From CAVTQY01 sp963736975 (lineage in GTDB: Bacteria > Pseudomonadota > Alphaproteobacteria > Acetobacterales > Acetobacteraceae), in NCBI GenBank assembly GCA_963736975.1, contig CAVTQY010000002.1, forward strand, positions 434,001 through 498,000: a stretch of 64,000 bases of DNA, in the 5' to 3' direction. Below the pieces are notes generated by a model. That model made no database searches, was not told where the DNA came from, and saw only the letters and a program-made list of their open reading frames with translations. Numbering within the stretch: the stretch's first letter is position 1; every line of letters starts with the position of its first letter. The position numbers were made by a program, and so were the translations under genes. Of the stretch, positions 32,941 through 42,017 are shown in pieces.

Positions 32941-33549
32941 ATGACCGGGCGCAGTCGAACCATCGAGATCGTCAGCGAGGGCGATACCGCCGGCGATGTG
33001 GCGCGAGTCATCCAGCAACTCGGGGGCGGCCGCGCCGTTGTGCTTGGCCATGCGTTCGGCAACTTTGTGGCCCGCGCTCTTGCGACCGAACATCCTCGGC
33101 TCGTCAGCGGGATCATTCTTGCGGCGGCCTCGGCGAGCAAGGTGGCCGATGACGTCAACGAGACGCCGTTCATCGCAGGTGACCCGGCGCGCCCCGAGAC
33201 CGAACGGCTCGCCGCCCTGCAAAAGGCTTTCTTCGCGCCCGGTCATGACGCACGGCCATGGCTGTCGGGCTGGTATCCCGAAACGCTTTCGATGCAGCGC
33301 GCTGCGGTCAATGCGGCAGTCGTCAGGAAGTATTGGTCAGGCGGTGATGCGAAGCTGCTCGAAGTCATTGCCAGCGACGATCCGTTCAAGCCGCAGTCTT
33401 ATTGGCGGGAGCTCTCCGACCAATTGGGCGAGCGGGTCACGACCGCGGTGATCGATGCCGCAGCGCACGCGCTGTTTCCGGAGCAGCCTGCCCGGGTCGC
33501 GCAAGCGGTCCTATCGTGGATCGCGTCATTTCGAGAGAAGCTGAACTGA
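32941..33549 (+). CDS. N-terminally shortened alpha/beta-hydrolase-like protein without nucleophile Ser
   Basis: A 202-residue ORF resembling the second two thirds of an alpha/beta-hydrolase: GRAVVLGHAFGNFVARALAT, FFAPGHDARPWLSGWYPET, and AVIDAAAHALFPEQPARVA (C-terminal His region). The elbow is GHAFG, with Ala in place of the usual Ser, so classical hydrolysis is unlikely. The oxyanion-hole strand and about 80-90 N-terminal residues expected in the family are missing; the frame starts at MTGRSRTIEI, which aligns with the family's middle. It is probably a 5'-truncated remnant, though an AGGAAGG site precedes the ATG. Confidence 0.7.
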   Translation: MTGRSRTIEIVSEGDTAGDVARVIQQLGGGRAVVLGHAFGNFVARALATEHPRLVSGIILAAASASKVADDVNETPFIAGDPARPETERLAALQKAFFAPGHDARPWLSGWYPETLSMQRAAVNAAVVRKYWSGGDAKLLEVIASDDPFKPQSYWRELSDQLGERVTTAVIDAAAHALFPEQPARVAQAVLSWIASFREKLN

Positions 33550-33584
33550 TTACGGCTGGTCTTGGCGAACGCAGGAGGCAAACC

Positions 33585-34337
33585 ATGGAGCTTAAAGGCG
33601 CCGTCGCACTGGTCACAGGCGGTAATGGCGGGCTCGGGCAGCGCATCTGTCACGCCCTGGCGAAGGAAGGCGCGCATATTGCTGTCGTGTATGCCCAAAG
33701 CCGCGACCAGGCCGAAGGAGTCGCCCGGGAACTGACGTCGCGCCATCAGGTCAACGCTGCCGCGTTCGCCTGCGATATCACCGACGCTGCGGCTGTGGAA
33801 AAACTCGTCGGCGATGTGGGGCGGCGTTTCGGTTGTCTCGACATTCTCGTCAACGACGCGGCGTACAACAAGTCGATCCCCTTCGCCGATCTCGATGCCC
33901 TGACGCAGGACGTGTGGGACAAGATCATGGAGGTCAACCTGACCGGGCCGATGCGTCTGACGAAGGCGGTGGCGCCGGTGATGAAGGCGCAAGGACGGGG
34001 CCGCATCGTCAACATCGCCTCGGTTGCCGGGCTGGCGCCGACGGGCTCTTCGATCGCTTATGCGGTGTCGAAGGCGGGCCTGATCCACCTCACGCGCTGC
34101 ATGGCGGTGGCGCTGGCGCCGGAGACGCTTGTCAACTGCGTGGCACCCGGACTGCTGGAGGGCACGCGCGCGACATCCAACCTGCCGGCGGAGCAGGTCG
34201 CGCGCTCAGCTTCGGGGTCGCTGCTGAAGAAGGCGGCCGACAAGGACGACTGCGCCGACATGGTGGTTACCATGTGCCGCACGGAGACCATGACCGGCCA
34301 GACGATCGTTATCGATTCCGGACGCTTGTTTCATTGA
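33585..34337 (+). CDS. Short-chain dehydrogenase/reductase (FabG-like)
   Basis: A 250-residue classical SDR. The cofactor loop is ALVTGGNGGLGQRICHALAK; ACDITDAAAVEKL carries the Asp-Ile pair; ILVNDAAYNKS replaces NNAG. The active site is NIASVAGLAPTGSSIAYAVSK (Ser, Tyr, Lys). C-terminal GQTIVIDSGRLFH is like FabG-type ketoreductases. The start ATG 33585 has AGGAGG 7-8 bases upstream. It is the last gene of the cluster before IS copy 2. Confidence 0.9.
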   Translation: MELKGAVALVTGGNGGLGQRICHALAKEGAHIAVVYAQSRDQAEGVARELTSRHQVNAAAFACDITDAAAVEKLVGDVGRRFGCLDILVNDAAYNKSIPFADLDALTQDVWDKIMEVNLTGPMRLTKAVAPVMKAQGRGRIVNIASVAGLAPTGSSIAYAVSKAGLIHLTRCMAVALAPETLVNCVAPGLLEGTRATSNLPAEQVARSASGSLLKKAADKDDCADMVVTMCRTETMTGQTIVIDSGRLFH

Positions 34338-34367
34338 GAGTTTTCACATAGGTGGGCGGCCCCCTCC

Positions 34368-35758
34368 TGTCCAACCGGCGACATGGGTAACAGAATAGAC
34401 CGGCGACATGGGTAACACTTTTCATCCGTCATCGAACCAGATCGGCTTGCGGTTGTTGTTGGCCCTGTGGGGTTGTGGGCAACGCGCGTGCGTTGTCCAC
34501 AAATCCACAGGCTACCCGACGGCGGCGGCGCCGCGGCTGGCGCAAGCGGCCCTTCGCGTCCAGCAAACCGAGCTCGATCGGGCCATACATCACCCGCCAT
34601 TCGCCGTCGGCGATCGGGTGCAGCCCGACCGGTTCGCCGATCAACGGCTCGCCCAGGAACACCCGCTCGCCACGCCACTTGATCTCGCCGTTCGAGCGCA
34701 CCTGGCGCACCAGCTCAACGCCAGGATACTCCGGCGAACACAGCTTGCCGGTGTAGGCGCGCGGGCTCGGCTGATAATGCCGCGCCGGCACTTGCTGGCC
34801 CAGCGCCTCGTGCGGCCGCTCCGCATTGTAACAGCGGCGGAACACCGCGAAGCTGCGGGCCTGCGCCCGCAAGCTCGCCGCCGGCGGGCTTGCCGTCTCC
34901 TGCTGCAGCGTCAGGTGCATCCGCTCGTGCCGACCGTTCTGCTGCGGCGAGCCTGGATCGATCCGATCCGGCCGCACCGAAAGCTTGATCAGCCACACCG
35001 ATAACCGGCTCAAGCCGCCGGCGCCGCGTCCGGCAAACGGCGAGCCGTTGTCGCTGCGCAGCGCCATCGGCAGGCCATACTCGCGGAACGCCGCCGCCAG
35101 GATCGCCTGCACCGTCGCGGTATCGGTCCGCCGCACCGCCTGGCAGCGCAACAGATAGCGGCTCCAACTGTCCAACAACGTGAACGGCTCGCAGCGCGCG
35201 CCGTCGGCGGTGCGAAACCAGCCCTTGAAATCGGCCGTCCACACCGCGTTCGGACCCTCGCAGCCGGCAAACGGCGCGCTGCGCGGCGGCACCCGCTCGC
35301 GCCGGCGCCGCGGCACCGTCAGGCCCGCTTCGTTGAACAACACACCCAAAGTGCTGGCCGCCGGCCACACCACCTGCGGATCGCGCGCCGAAAGCCACGC
35401 CCGCAGCTTGCGCGGCCCCCAGCTCGGGTGCTCCCGCCGCGCCGCTACCGCTGCCTCGGCGATCGACCCCGTCACCTGCCGCGGAGAGTGATGCGGCGCC
35501 CGGCTGCGGTCGCACAGCCCGGCAAAACCCTCGTTCTCATACCGCTCTATCCACTTGTAACCGGTCTTGCGGCTAACGCCATAGCGCTGGCACAGCTCCG
35601 AAATCGAAAGCCCGTCCTCCTGCCAGCTCACAATCAGCGACATCCGCTCGTCCATGGGTCCGGTCCTCTGCCACGGCATGGGTCACCTCCATGCCAACCA
35701 GTAAACCTGTTACCCATGTCGTCGGGCCAAACTGTCACCTATGTCCCCGGTTCGGACC
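34368..35758 (-). mobile_element. IS481-family insertion sequence, copy 2 (1391 bp)
   Basis: Same length and ends as copy 1 (constant offset 23787). The flanking 4-bp duplication is CTCC (34364-34367 and 35759-35762). Removing the element restores a CCCCTCCCCCTGC / GCAGGGGGAGGGG palindrome, so it sits in one arm of a GC-rich hairpin. The end of the adjacent PAS-GGDEF-EAL gene now reads into this element. Confidence 0.9.
34429..35679 (-). CDS. IS481-family transposase (DDE integrase core), copy 2
   Basis: A 416-residue transposase that differs from copy 1 by one amino acid I can see (GVLFNEAGLT here, Asp there). The helix-turn-helix and the Asp-Asp-Glu core (WTADFKGWF, RSDNGSP, GRHERMHL) are intact. 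Such near identity points to recent transposition. Confidence 0.95.
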   Translation of the reverse strand: MPWQRTGPMDERMSLIVSWQEDGLSISELCQRYGVSRKTGYKWIERYENEGFAGLCDRSRAPHHSPRQVTGSIAEAAVAARREHPSWGPRKLRAWLSARDPQVVWPAASTLGVLFNEAGLTVPRRRRERVPPRSAPFAGCEGPNAVWTADFKGWFRTADGARCEPFTLLDSWSRYLLRCQAVRRTDTATVQAILAAAFREYGLPMALRSDNGSPFAGRGAGGLSRLSVWLIKLSVRPDRIDPGSPQQNGRHERMHLTLQQETASPPAASLRAQARSFAVFRRCYNAERPHEALGQQVPARHYQPSPRAYTGKLCSPEYPGVELVRQVRSNGEIKWRGERVFLGEPLIGEPVGLHPIADGEWRVMYGPIELGLLDAKGRLRQPRRRRRRVACGFVDNARALPTTPQGQQQPQADLVR

Positions 35759-37581
35759 CTCCCCCTGCCCCCTCCCGCAGGGGGAGGGGTTAGGGCCAGT
35801 GACGCTGCGCATTCGGCGCGCAACGGTTCGCCGAACAGGAAACCCTGGCCGTAGGTGCAGCCCAGGTCGCGCAACCGCTGCATCACTGCCGTGTCCTCGA
35901 CGCCCTCGGCAGTGAGTTCCAGTCCGATCGCCTGACCCAGCCGCACAATAGCGGCGAGATAACGGCCGGTCCCGGACTCCGCTCCGGCATCGAGCAGGAA
36001 GGTGCGGTCAATCTTGATCTTATCGAACTGCAGCTCCCGCAGATGATACAGGTTCGAGTAGCCTGAGCCGAAATCGTCCAGCGCGATCCGGCAGCCCAGC
36101 GTGCGCAACCCCGCCAGCACCGAGCGCGGCACCCGGCTGTCGTGGATCAGCGCGGTTTCGGTGATCTCGACTTCGAGTTGTCCGGCGGCGAACCCGGTCT
36201 GCCCAAGCACGGTGGCCACGCGCCGGGGCAGTGCCTCGTCCTGCAATTCATGCGGCGAGACGTTGATGGCCAGCCGCAGATGCGAAGGCCAGGCGCCGGC
36301 GGCCCGGCACCCTCGCGTCAGGACAGCTTCGAACAGCAGGCCGGAGAGGGCACATTCCTCGGCGAGCGGCAGGAAGCGCGCCGGCGGCAGAACGCCCTTG
36401 GTCGGATGCTCCCAGCGGGCCAGCGCCTCGAAACCGACCACCGCGCCGTCGCTCATGCGAACTAGCGGCTGGAACCACGGCACGATTTCGCCGGCGATGA
36501 CGGCATGGCGCAGTTCGTGCTTAAGCTCGGCGGTTTCGGCCAGTTCTGCGCCCATCCCCGGCGCGAAGAAGCGGTAGCTGCCGCCGCCGGCTCGTTTCGC
36601 ATGATACATCGCAGTGTCGGCGGCACGCAGGATCGCGGCGGTGTCCGCACCGTCGCGCGGGGTGATCGCAATACCGACGGCCGCGCCCACATCGATGGTC
36701 ATACCGCCGATCCGGATCGGGGCGCCGATCGCCTCCACGATCGCCTGGGCGCCTGTCGCGAGTTCGGATTCGCCCTGCCCGGCGGGAAGAAGGGCCGCGA
36801 ATTCATCACCGCCGAGCCGCGCGACTGTCGCCTCGGTGCCGAGCACGGCGCGGAGCCGGGCGGCGATCTCGGTCAGGATCGCGTCGCCGACATCATGGCC
36901 GTGCACGTCGTTCACGGGCTTGAACCTGTCGAGGTCGATGAACAGCACGGCGAGTGGGTGCCGCAGGCGGAGCCTGTCGGCCAGAGTTTCGAGGAAGCAG
37001 CGACGGTTCGGCAAGCCGGTCAATGCATCATGCATGGCGAGGTGCTCAAGCCGGTCCTTTGTCTCGGCCAGCCGTTCCTCGGCCCGTTTGCGGCGATCGA
37101 TGTCGCGCAGGATCACCACCAGGCCGCCGTCGCCTTCCAGATAGCGGTAGTGCGCTTCGATCCAGACATAGCTGCCGTCCTTGCGCCGCATTCGCCAAAC
37201 GGCGTCCTTCACTGGCTCGGCGGGGCCGAACGAAGCAAACACCTCAAGCACCGCAGGTAGGTCGTCAGGATGCACGAGCTCGAAGGCGCAGCCCTGCAGC
37301 AGCTCCTGCTGGGTGAAGCCGATAACCTCCCGGCAAGAGGGCGAGACATAGATGCGCTTGCGCTCGCGGTTCAGCCGAACGATCACATCGGAAGCGTTTT
37401 CGGTGACGATCTGGAACAGCGTCTGATTTCTAGTGTGGCTGAGCCCCACCTCAGCGAGTTCGGTTTCGCGAGCGGCCGCCAATGCGGACAGGCGGCGGGT
37501 ACGAAACAGCGTGACGATCAGGCAGGCGGCCAAAGCAAGGGCCAGCACCGCCAGAGGGATCAAGGCGCCGGAACAGCTCAT
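35710..37581 (-). CDS. Membrane-anchored PAS-GGDEF-EAL cyclic-di-GMP protein, C-terminus altered by IS copy 2
   Basis: A 623-residue protein: N-terminal membrane helix (IPLAVLALALAACLIVTLF), PAS domain with PAC (about 50-165, VYVSPS-like IYVSPSCREVIGFTQQELL), GGDEF domain with a full RLGGDEFAALLP site, and EAL domain with VGFEALARWEHP, plus DDFGSGYSNLYHLRELQFDK. Both c-di-GMP synthesis and hydrolysis are thus possible; the PAS may sense a ligand. After the EAL end (GFLFGEPL) the frame passes a C/G palindrome and takes its last 15 or so residues and stop codon from the insertion sequence. The catalytic domains are complete. Confidence 0.92.
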   Translation of the reverse strand: MSCSGALIPLAVLALALAACLIVTLFRTRRLSALAAARETELAEVGLSHTRNQTLFQIVTENASDVIVRLNRERKRIYVSPSCREVIGFTQQELLQGCAFELVHPDDLPAVLEVFASFGPAEPVKDAVWRMRRKDGSYVWIEAHYRYLEGDGGLVVILRDIDRRKRAEERLAETKDRLEHLAMHDALTGLPNRRCFLETLADRLRLRHPLAVLFIDLDRFKPVNDVHGHDVGDAILTEIAARLRAVLGTEATVARLGGDEFAALLPAGQGESELATGAQAIVEAIGAPIRIGGMTIDVGAAVGIAITPRDGADTAAILRAADTAMYHAKRAGGGSYRFFAPGMGAELAETAELKHELRHAVIAGEIVPWFQPLVRMSDGAVVGFEALARWEHPTKGVLPPARFLPLAEECALSGLLFEAVLTRGCRAAGAWPSHLRLAINVSPHELQDEALPRRVATVLGQTGFAAGQLEVEITETALIHDSRVPRSVLAGLRTLGCRIALDDFGSGYSNLYHLRELQFDKIKIDRTFLLDAGAESGTGRYLAAIVRLGQAIGLELTAEGVEDTAVMQRLRDLGCTYGQGFLFGEPLRAECAASLALTPPPAGGGRGRVRTGDIGDSLARRHG

Positions 37582-37679
37582 CGACGCAAGGTGGTATCGC
37601 TATGTAAAGGAAGGGCTAACCTTCACTTTGAGCGTGCATTCACGGCGTTCGCCTTCGCCGGCATGACGAAAAAACGCGG

Positions 37680-38423
37680 TCACGACGCCGCCAGCATTGC
37701 GAGCACGGCGCATTCCGCGATCACCTCGCCGGTACCCAGGGTATCACCGGTGTAGCCGCCGATCTGCCGCCACGCGAGAAGACTTAAGCAGAGCGCCGTC
37801 ACAAATGCCGCCGCTGTTGCCAGGGTCGCCATCGCCGGCGGTAACAATAGAAATGGCGGCGCCACGCTCAGCAGAAGGCCGGCGAGCGGGCGAGCCAGTC
37901 CGGTTGTCCGCAATCCTGCGCCCAGTCCGTCCGTGCGGGCAGGAGGGAGCAATATGATCAACACGAGCATCGCGCCGCGCGCGAGCGATCCGGTGCTGAT
38001 CAACGCTATCATCACTTTGCTCGGCACCGCTATTGCGGCGATGGCCGCCGCCCGTACTGCCACCGACAACACCAAGGCCAACACGCCGTAACTGCCGACG
38101 CGGCTGTCATGCATGATCTCGAGCTTGCGGGTCCGCGATCGTCCGCCGCCGAAGCCGTCCGCTGTGTCGGCCAGCGCGTCCTCGTGCAAGGCCCCGGTCG
38201 CCAGGACGGTTCCGGTAAGAGCACAGATCGCGGCGACGGGCGACGGCAAGCCGATCCTGGCACTCAGTATGTAAGCGGCTGCGCCGATCGCGCCGATTGT
38301 TGCACCCACGATGGGATACGCCCATACAGACTTGGCGAACGTGTCCTCGGTGTGGGTTTGCCCAAGCCAGCCGACGGGTAGCCAGGTCAGCAACATGAAG
38401 GCAGAGACCAGCTCGGCAAGCAA
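37680..38423 (-). CDS. cobS: Adenosylcobinamide-GDP ribazoletransferase (cobalamin synthase)
   Basis: A polytopic inner-membrane enzyme of about 247 residues joining adenosylcobinamide-GDP and alpha-ribazole. Marks are FMLLTWLPVGWLG at the N-terminus, GALHEDALADTADGFGGG (the metal/substrate DxADG motif) and RKLEIMHDSRVGSYGVLALV. I prefer the TTG at 38423, 5 bases after the cobT stop, since family members start just before FMLLTxLPV; an ATG at 38483 would overlap cobT by 55 bases. It is the last gene of the cobA-cobB-cobT-cobS unit. Confidence 0.88.
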   Translation of the reverse strand: MLAELVSAFMLLTWLPVGWLGQTHTEDTFAKSVWAYPIVGATIGAIGAAAYILSARIGLPSPVAAICALTGTVLATGALHEDALADTADGFGGGRSRTRKLEIMHDSRVGSYGVLALVLSVAVRAAAIAAIAVPSKVMIALISTGSLARGAMLVLIILLPPARTDGLGAGLRTTGLARPLAGLLLSVAPPFLLLPPAMATLATAAAFVTALCLSLLAWRQIGGYTGDTLGTGEVIAECAVLAMLAAS

Positions 38424-38428
38424 AGCAG

Positions 38429-39445
38429 TTAGTCCCTGTCGCGCACACCGGCTTCGGCGAATGTCGCCATGCCGCGATGACAAGCCAGGGCGGCGCGTAG
38501 AAGCGGGATGGCAACCGCGGTGCCAGATCCTTCACCCAACCGCATGCCCAGATCGAGCAGCGGGCGCTGTTTTAGTGCGTCCAGCAGCAAACGGTGGCCG
38601 GTTTCGGTCGAGACATGCGCGGCGCGCGTGTGGTCCAGCCCACCGGTCGTGAGACATGCCAATGGTGCGGCGGCTGCGGTGCAGACGAAACCATCCAGGA
38701 GCACGGGAATTCGCTGCAACCGGGCGGCCAACACCGCTCCAAGGATCGCGGCTAACTCCCGACCGCCGACGGCCATCGCCGCGCGGAGCGGATCGCTCAA
38801 TGCCCCGGCGTGACGTGACAAGGCGGCGTTCACCACTGCCTGTTTGCGCGCCAGTCCGGCATCGTCCACGCCGGTGCCGCGACCGGCCCACCGCTCGCCG
38901 TCGCCGCCGAACGAGGCGGCTGCCAGCGCCGCGGCAGCGGTCGTATTGCCGATGCCCATCTCCCCCAATGCCAGCAAATCAGTTTCCGGCGACACCGCGG
39001 TAAATCCGGCCGACACGGCTTCGAGGAAGTCGGTCTCATCCATTGCGGCAGCAACCGTCATGTCGCGCGTCGGCCGGTCCAGTTCCAGCGGGATGACGCG
39101 AAGCGACGCGTCGGCATTCTTCGTCAATTGATTGATTGCGGCGCCGCCGCGAGCGAAGTTCGCCACCATTTGCGCCGTGACCTCTGATGGATAGGGCGAT
39201 ACACCGCGCGCCACCGTGCCATGGTTGCCGGCAAAAACAATAACTTCCACCCGATCGAGAAGCGGCATCTCGCGCGCCTGCCAGCACGCAAGCCACCCCA
39301 CCAGCTCCTCAAGTTGGCCGAGGCTGCCGGGCGGTTTGGTCAGGATAAGCTGGCGCGCGCGTACGGCCTCGACGGCGCGAACATCGCCGTTTGGAAGGTC
39401 GCTACATACGGCCCTGATGTCCTCGAGGCTGGCGAATGGGCGCAT
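38429..39445 (-). CDS. cobT: Nicotinate-nucleotide-dimethylbenzimidazole phosphoribosyltransferase
   Basis: A 338-residue CobT-type enzyme (cobU in Pseudomonas naming) that makes alpha-ribazole phosphate for the lower ligand of cobalamin. Recognisable are LTKPPGSLGQLEELVGWLA, VIVFAGNHGTVARGVSPYPS, LALGEMGIGNTTAAAALAAA and the C-terminal LDLGMRLGEGSGTAVAIPLL with the catalytic Glu. Spaced 3 bases from cobB and 5 from cobS, so clearly an operon. Confidence 0.95.
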   Translation of the reverse strand: MRPFASLEDIRAVCSDLPNGDVRAVEAVRARQLILTKPPGSLGQLEELVGWLACWQAREMPLLDRVEVIVFAGNHGTVARGVSPYPSEVTAQMVANFARGGAAINQLTKNADASLRVIPLELDRPTRDMTVAAAMDETDFLEAVSAGFTAVSPETDLLALGEMGIGNTTAAAALAAASFGGDGERWAGRGTGVDDAGLARKQAVVNAALSRHAGALSDPLRAAMAVGGRELAAILGAVLAARLQRIPVLLDGFVCTAAAAPLACLTTGGLDHTRAAHVSTETGHRLLLDALKQRPLLDLGMRLGEGSGTAVAIPLLRAALACHRGMATFAEAGVRDRD

Positions 39446-39448
39446 CCG

Positions 39449-40768
39449 TTACTCTCCCGGTTCCGCGGCGATGGCGTGGAAGAACGAGCCGCTGACCGTG
39501 CCGCGCCGTCCTCCGAACGCTCCGAGCGGCTTGCCGGAGGCGTCGGCGAGCAAGGCGAAGGGAGCATCCGTGCCGGGATCGATCGTGCTGGCGTAGTGGA
39601 ACTCGTGCCCGCGAACGGTTGATCCGGCGTGGCCAAGCCCGCAATCGGCTAGCAACGTCGCCCGGCGGTAGCCGAGATGCAGCCGTCGGTGCGCGAAACT
39701 CGTCGCGTGGCTGAGCAGCGCGAGCATCCGATGCTGTTCGCCGGCGACGTCTTTCAACATCGCGCCCAACACCATGTAGCCACCGCATTCGCCGTGCACC
39801 GGCCTGGTCGCGGCGAAACCGGCCATGCCTTCGTGAAAACGGGTGGCGGAAGCCAACTGCGCGCTGTGCAACTCGGGGTAGCCGCCGGGCAGCCAGCACG
39901 CGTCGCAATCCGCCGGCGGCGGCTCGTCCCCAAGCGGAGAGAAAAGGGCGATCTCGGCTCCAGCGGCGCGCCAGCCGCGGAGCAGGTGCGGATAGATGAA
40001 ACTGAACGCGGCGTCGTTGGCGAGCGCGATGCGCTGCCCCGGCGGCGGCAGCATCGGAGCAGGCGGTGGGTCCGCTGCGAGCGGTGTTGCCATCGGCAGG
40101 ATCGTATCGAGGTCGATATGCTGCTCCGCCAGATCGGCCAGCCGTACCAACAAGTTGTTCAACCCGTCGCGTTCGCGCGACTGCACCAGACCGAGATGTC
40201 GCTCCGCCAATGCGATCGACCCATCGCGCGGCACGCTGCCCAGCACCGGTATCCCGAGCGGCGCGAGCGCGCAAACGATGCTGTCGCGATGGCGGTCGCT
40301 GCCGACGCGGTTCAATATCACGCCACCGATCCGGACCGTGGGATCGTGATCCGCGAAGCCGCGCGCTACAGCGGCGGCACTCTGCGACTGGCCGGACACG
40401 TCCAGGACCAACAGGACCGGCAGCCTGTATCGCCGGGCTAGGTCGGCAGCGGCACCGGAGCGGCCGGATTCGGCTTCGACGCCGTCGAACAACCCCATGG
40501 CCGATTCGATCAGGACCAGCTCGGCACCGGTTGTTACATCCGCGATGATCGCGTCGAGCTGCGCCGGCGCCATCGCCCAACTGTCGAGGTTGGGACACGG
40601 GGCGCCGGTGGCAGCTTCATGGAAGCCCGGATCGATGTAGTCGGGTCCGGACTTCGCCGCCCCCAGGCTCAGTCCTCGCCGGCGAAGCGCGGCGAGCATC
40701 GCCAGCATGATCGTGGTCTTGCCGGCACCCGAGCGCGGTGCGCCGATGATCAGGCCCGAAGCGGCCAC
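39449..40768 (-). CDS. cobB: Cobyrinate/hydrogenobyrinate a,c-diamide synthase
   Basis: A 439-residue glutamine-dependent amidase-ligase that amidates the a and c side chains. The N-terminal dethiobiotin-synthetase-like domain has the P-loop GAPRSGAGKTTIMLAML, and IESAMGLFDGVEAESGRSGA. The C-terminal class I glutaminase domain has LPGGYPELHS and the Cys nucleophile in ARPVHGECGGYMVLG, plus HEFHYAST. It overlaps cobA by 19 bases. With aerobic-type neighbours (cobG, cobN) the substrate is probably hydrogenobyrinic acid. Confidence 0.94.
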   Translation of the reverse strand: MAASGLIIGAPRSGAGKTTIMLAMLAALRRRGLSLGAAKSGPDYIDPGFHEAATGAPCPNLDSWAMAPAQLDAIIADVTTGAELVLIESAMGLFDGVEAESGRSGAAADLARRYRLPVLLVLDVSGQSQSAAAVARGFADHDPTVRIGGVILNRVGSDRHRDSIVCALAPLGIPVLGSVPRDGSIALAERHLGLVQSRERDGLNNLLVRLADLAEQHIDLDTILPMATPLAADPPPAPMLPPPGQRIALANDAAFSFIYPHLLRGWRAAGAEIALFSPLGDEPPPADCDACWLPGGYPELHSAQLASATRFHEGMAGFAATRPVHGECGGYMVLGAMLKDVAGEQHRMLALLSHATSFAHRRLHLGYRRATLLADCGLGHAGSTVRGHEFHYASTIDPGTDAPFALLADASGKPLGAFGGRRGTVSGSFFHAIAAEPGE

Positions 40769-41595
40769 GCCTGTTGCTCCTTTTGTACGAGGGGCAATAG
40801 TTCCAGCACCTGTGCGCGTATCGCCACGGTTTGCCCGATGACGACAATTGCCGGGGGGCCGAGCGAGGAAGCAGACAAATCCTGCGTCAGCCGTTCCAGC
40901 GTGGTGATGAGCAGGGTTTGCTGCGGTGTCGTCGCGGCGTGAATTACGGCTGCCGGTGTGTCGGCCCGCAACCCGCCCGCCAGCAATTGCCGCCGAATTT
41001 CGGCGATGTGGGTGATCGCCATGTAGAGCACGATCGGTTGATCGAGCCGGGCCACTACAGCCCAGTCGAGTCCGCCGCCTGCGGGAGTGTCGGTGGCGTG
41101 CCCGGTGGCAAAGAGGATTGCCTGGTTGACGCCTCGCAAAGTAGCCGGAATGAGGGCTGCCGCCATGGCGCCCAGCCCGGCGGTGATGCCGGGAATCACG
41201 CGGAACGGAATCCGCTGTTGCGCGAGTTTGATCACCTCCTCGCCGCCGCGGCCGAACACATACGGATCACCGCCTTTCAGCCGCAGAACACGCAAGCCTT
41301 GCCGCGCGAAAGCTACCAGCTGGGTCGTGATGTCCGCTTGGCTTATCGACGGTTTGCCGCCGCGTTTGCCGGCGAATACGCGCCGCGCGTCCCGGCGCGC
41401 GAAGGCGAGAATGCGAGCGTCCACCAGGGCGTCGTGCACCACCACGTCGGCCTGGGCGAGCCCCGCCAAGGCATACAATGTCAACAGGCCTGGATCCCCT
41501 GGACCGGCGCCGGCGAGCCAGACATGGCCGGTCCGCAATCGCGGCAGCGAGGACAAGGCTGAGTCTACATAGGTCTCTTCGTTCATGCCCGGCAC
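40750..41595 (-). CDS. cobA: Uroporphyrinogen-III C-methyltransferase
   Basis: A 281-residue SAM-dependent methyltransferase making precorrin-2, the entry step of the pathway. Marks are VWLAGAGPGDPGLLTLYALA, VVVHDALVD, LRLKGGDPYVFGRGGEE, and VIPGITAGLGAMAAALIPAT. There is no siroheme-synthase (CysG) extension, so it is dedicated to SUMT activity. It is the first gene of the minus-strand unit, diverging from cbiD with only 44 bp between their starts. Confidence 0.95.
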   Translation of the reverse strand: MPGMNEETYVDSALSSLPRLRTGHVWLAGAGPGDPGLLTLYALAGLAQADVVVHDALVDARILAFARRDARRVFAGKRGGKPSISQADITTQLVAFARQGLRVLRLKGGDPYVFGRGGEEVIKLAQQRIPFRVIPGITAGLGAMAAALIPATLRGVNQAILFATGHATDTPAGGGLDWAVVARLDQPIVLYMAITHIAEIRRQLLAGGLRADTPAAVIHAATTPQQTLLITTLERLTQDLSASSLGPPAIVVIGQTVAIRAQVLELLPLVQKEQQAWPLRA

Positions 41596-41639
41596 ACCGA
41601 TCGGCGACAGAGTACGCGATATGCAGTATAGAAGGCCGG

Positions 41640-42017
41640 GTGGAACAGAAACGTCCGTTGCGTCGGGGGTGGACCACCGGCGCCTGCGCCACCGCGGCGG
41701 CGAAAGCCGCCTACGCGGCGCTGCTGAGCGGCGAATTTCCTGATCCGGTCGAAGTGACGCTGCCGCGCGGCGAGCGCGTGGCGTTTGCTGTGGCGGAAAC
41801 CGAGCGTGAGGGCGGGACCGCGATGGCCTCGGTCGTCAAGGATGCGGGCGATGATCCGGACGTCACGCATGGTGCCCTGGTGCGTGCCGGCGTGACGCTC
41901 GCGCCACCCGGTGCAGGCGTGGTGTTTCGTGCGGGCGTAGGTGTCGGCGTCATCACCCGTCCGGGCTTGCCCCTGCCACCGGGCGAGCCGGCAATCAATC
42001 CGGTACCCGGCAAATGA
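41640..42017 (+). CDS. cbiD: CbiD, N-terminal part (gene split by a frameshift)
   Basis: 125 residues covering the first third of CbiD, the C1-methyltransferase acting on (cobalt-)precorrin-5B. The opening RPLRRGWTTGACATAAAKAA and the segment ITRPGLPLPPGEPAINPVPG are diagnostic. Intact family members continue from NPVP directly into MIRxAI, but here TGA follows GGC AAA. One extra A would restore the full frame, and the second part begins at the ATG overlapping this stop (ATGA), so re-initiation might rescue synthesis as two chains. GTG 41640 is the start with the best N-terminal match. Confidence 0.85.
   Translation: MEQKRPLRRGWTTGACATAAAKAAYAALLSGEFPDPVEVTLPRGERVAFAVAETEREGGTAMASVVKDAGDDPDVTHGALVRAGVTLAPPGAGVVFRAGVGVGVITRPGLPLPPGEPAINPVPGK

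Noticed and set aside
10581..35758. Composite transposon bounded by the two IS481 copies
   Set aside because: Each copy has its own different 4-bp target duplication (GTCG and CTCC), which indicates two independent insertions; the genes between look like ordinary chromosomal genes.
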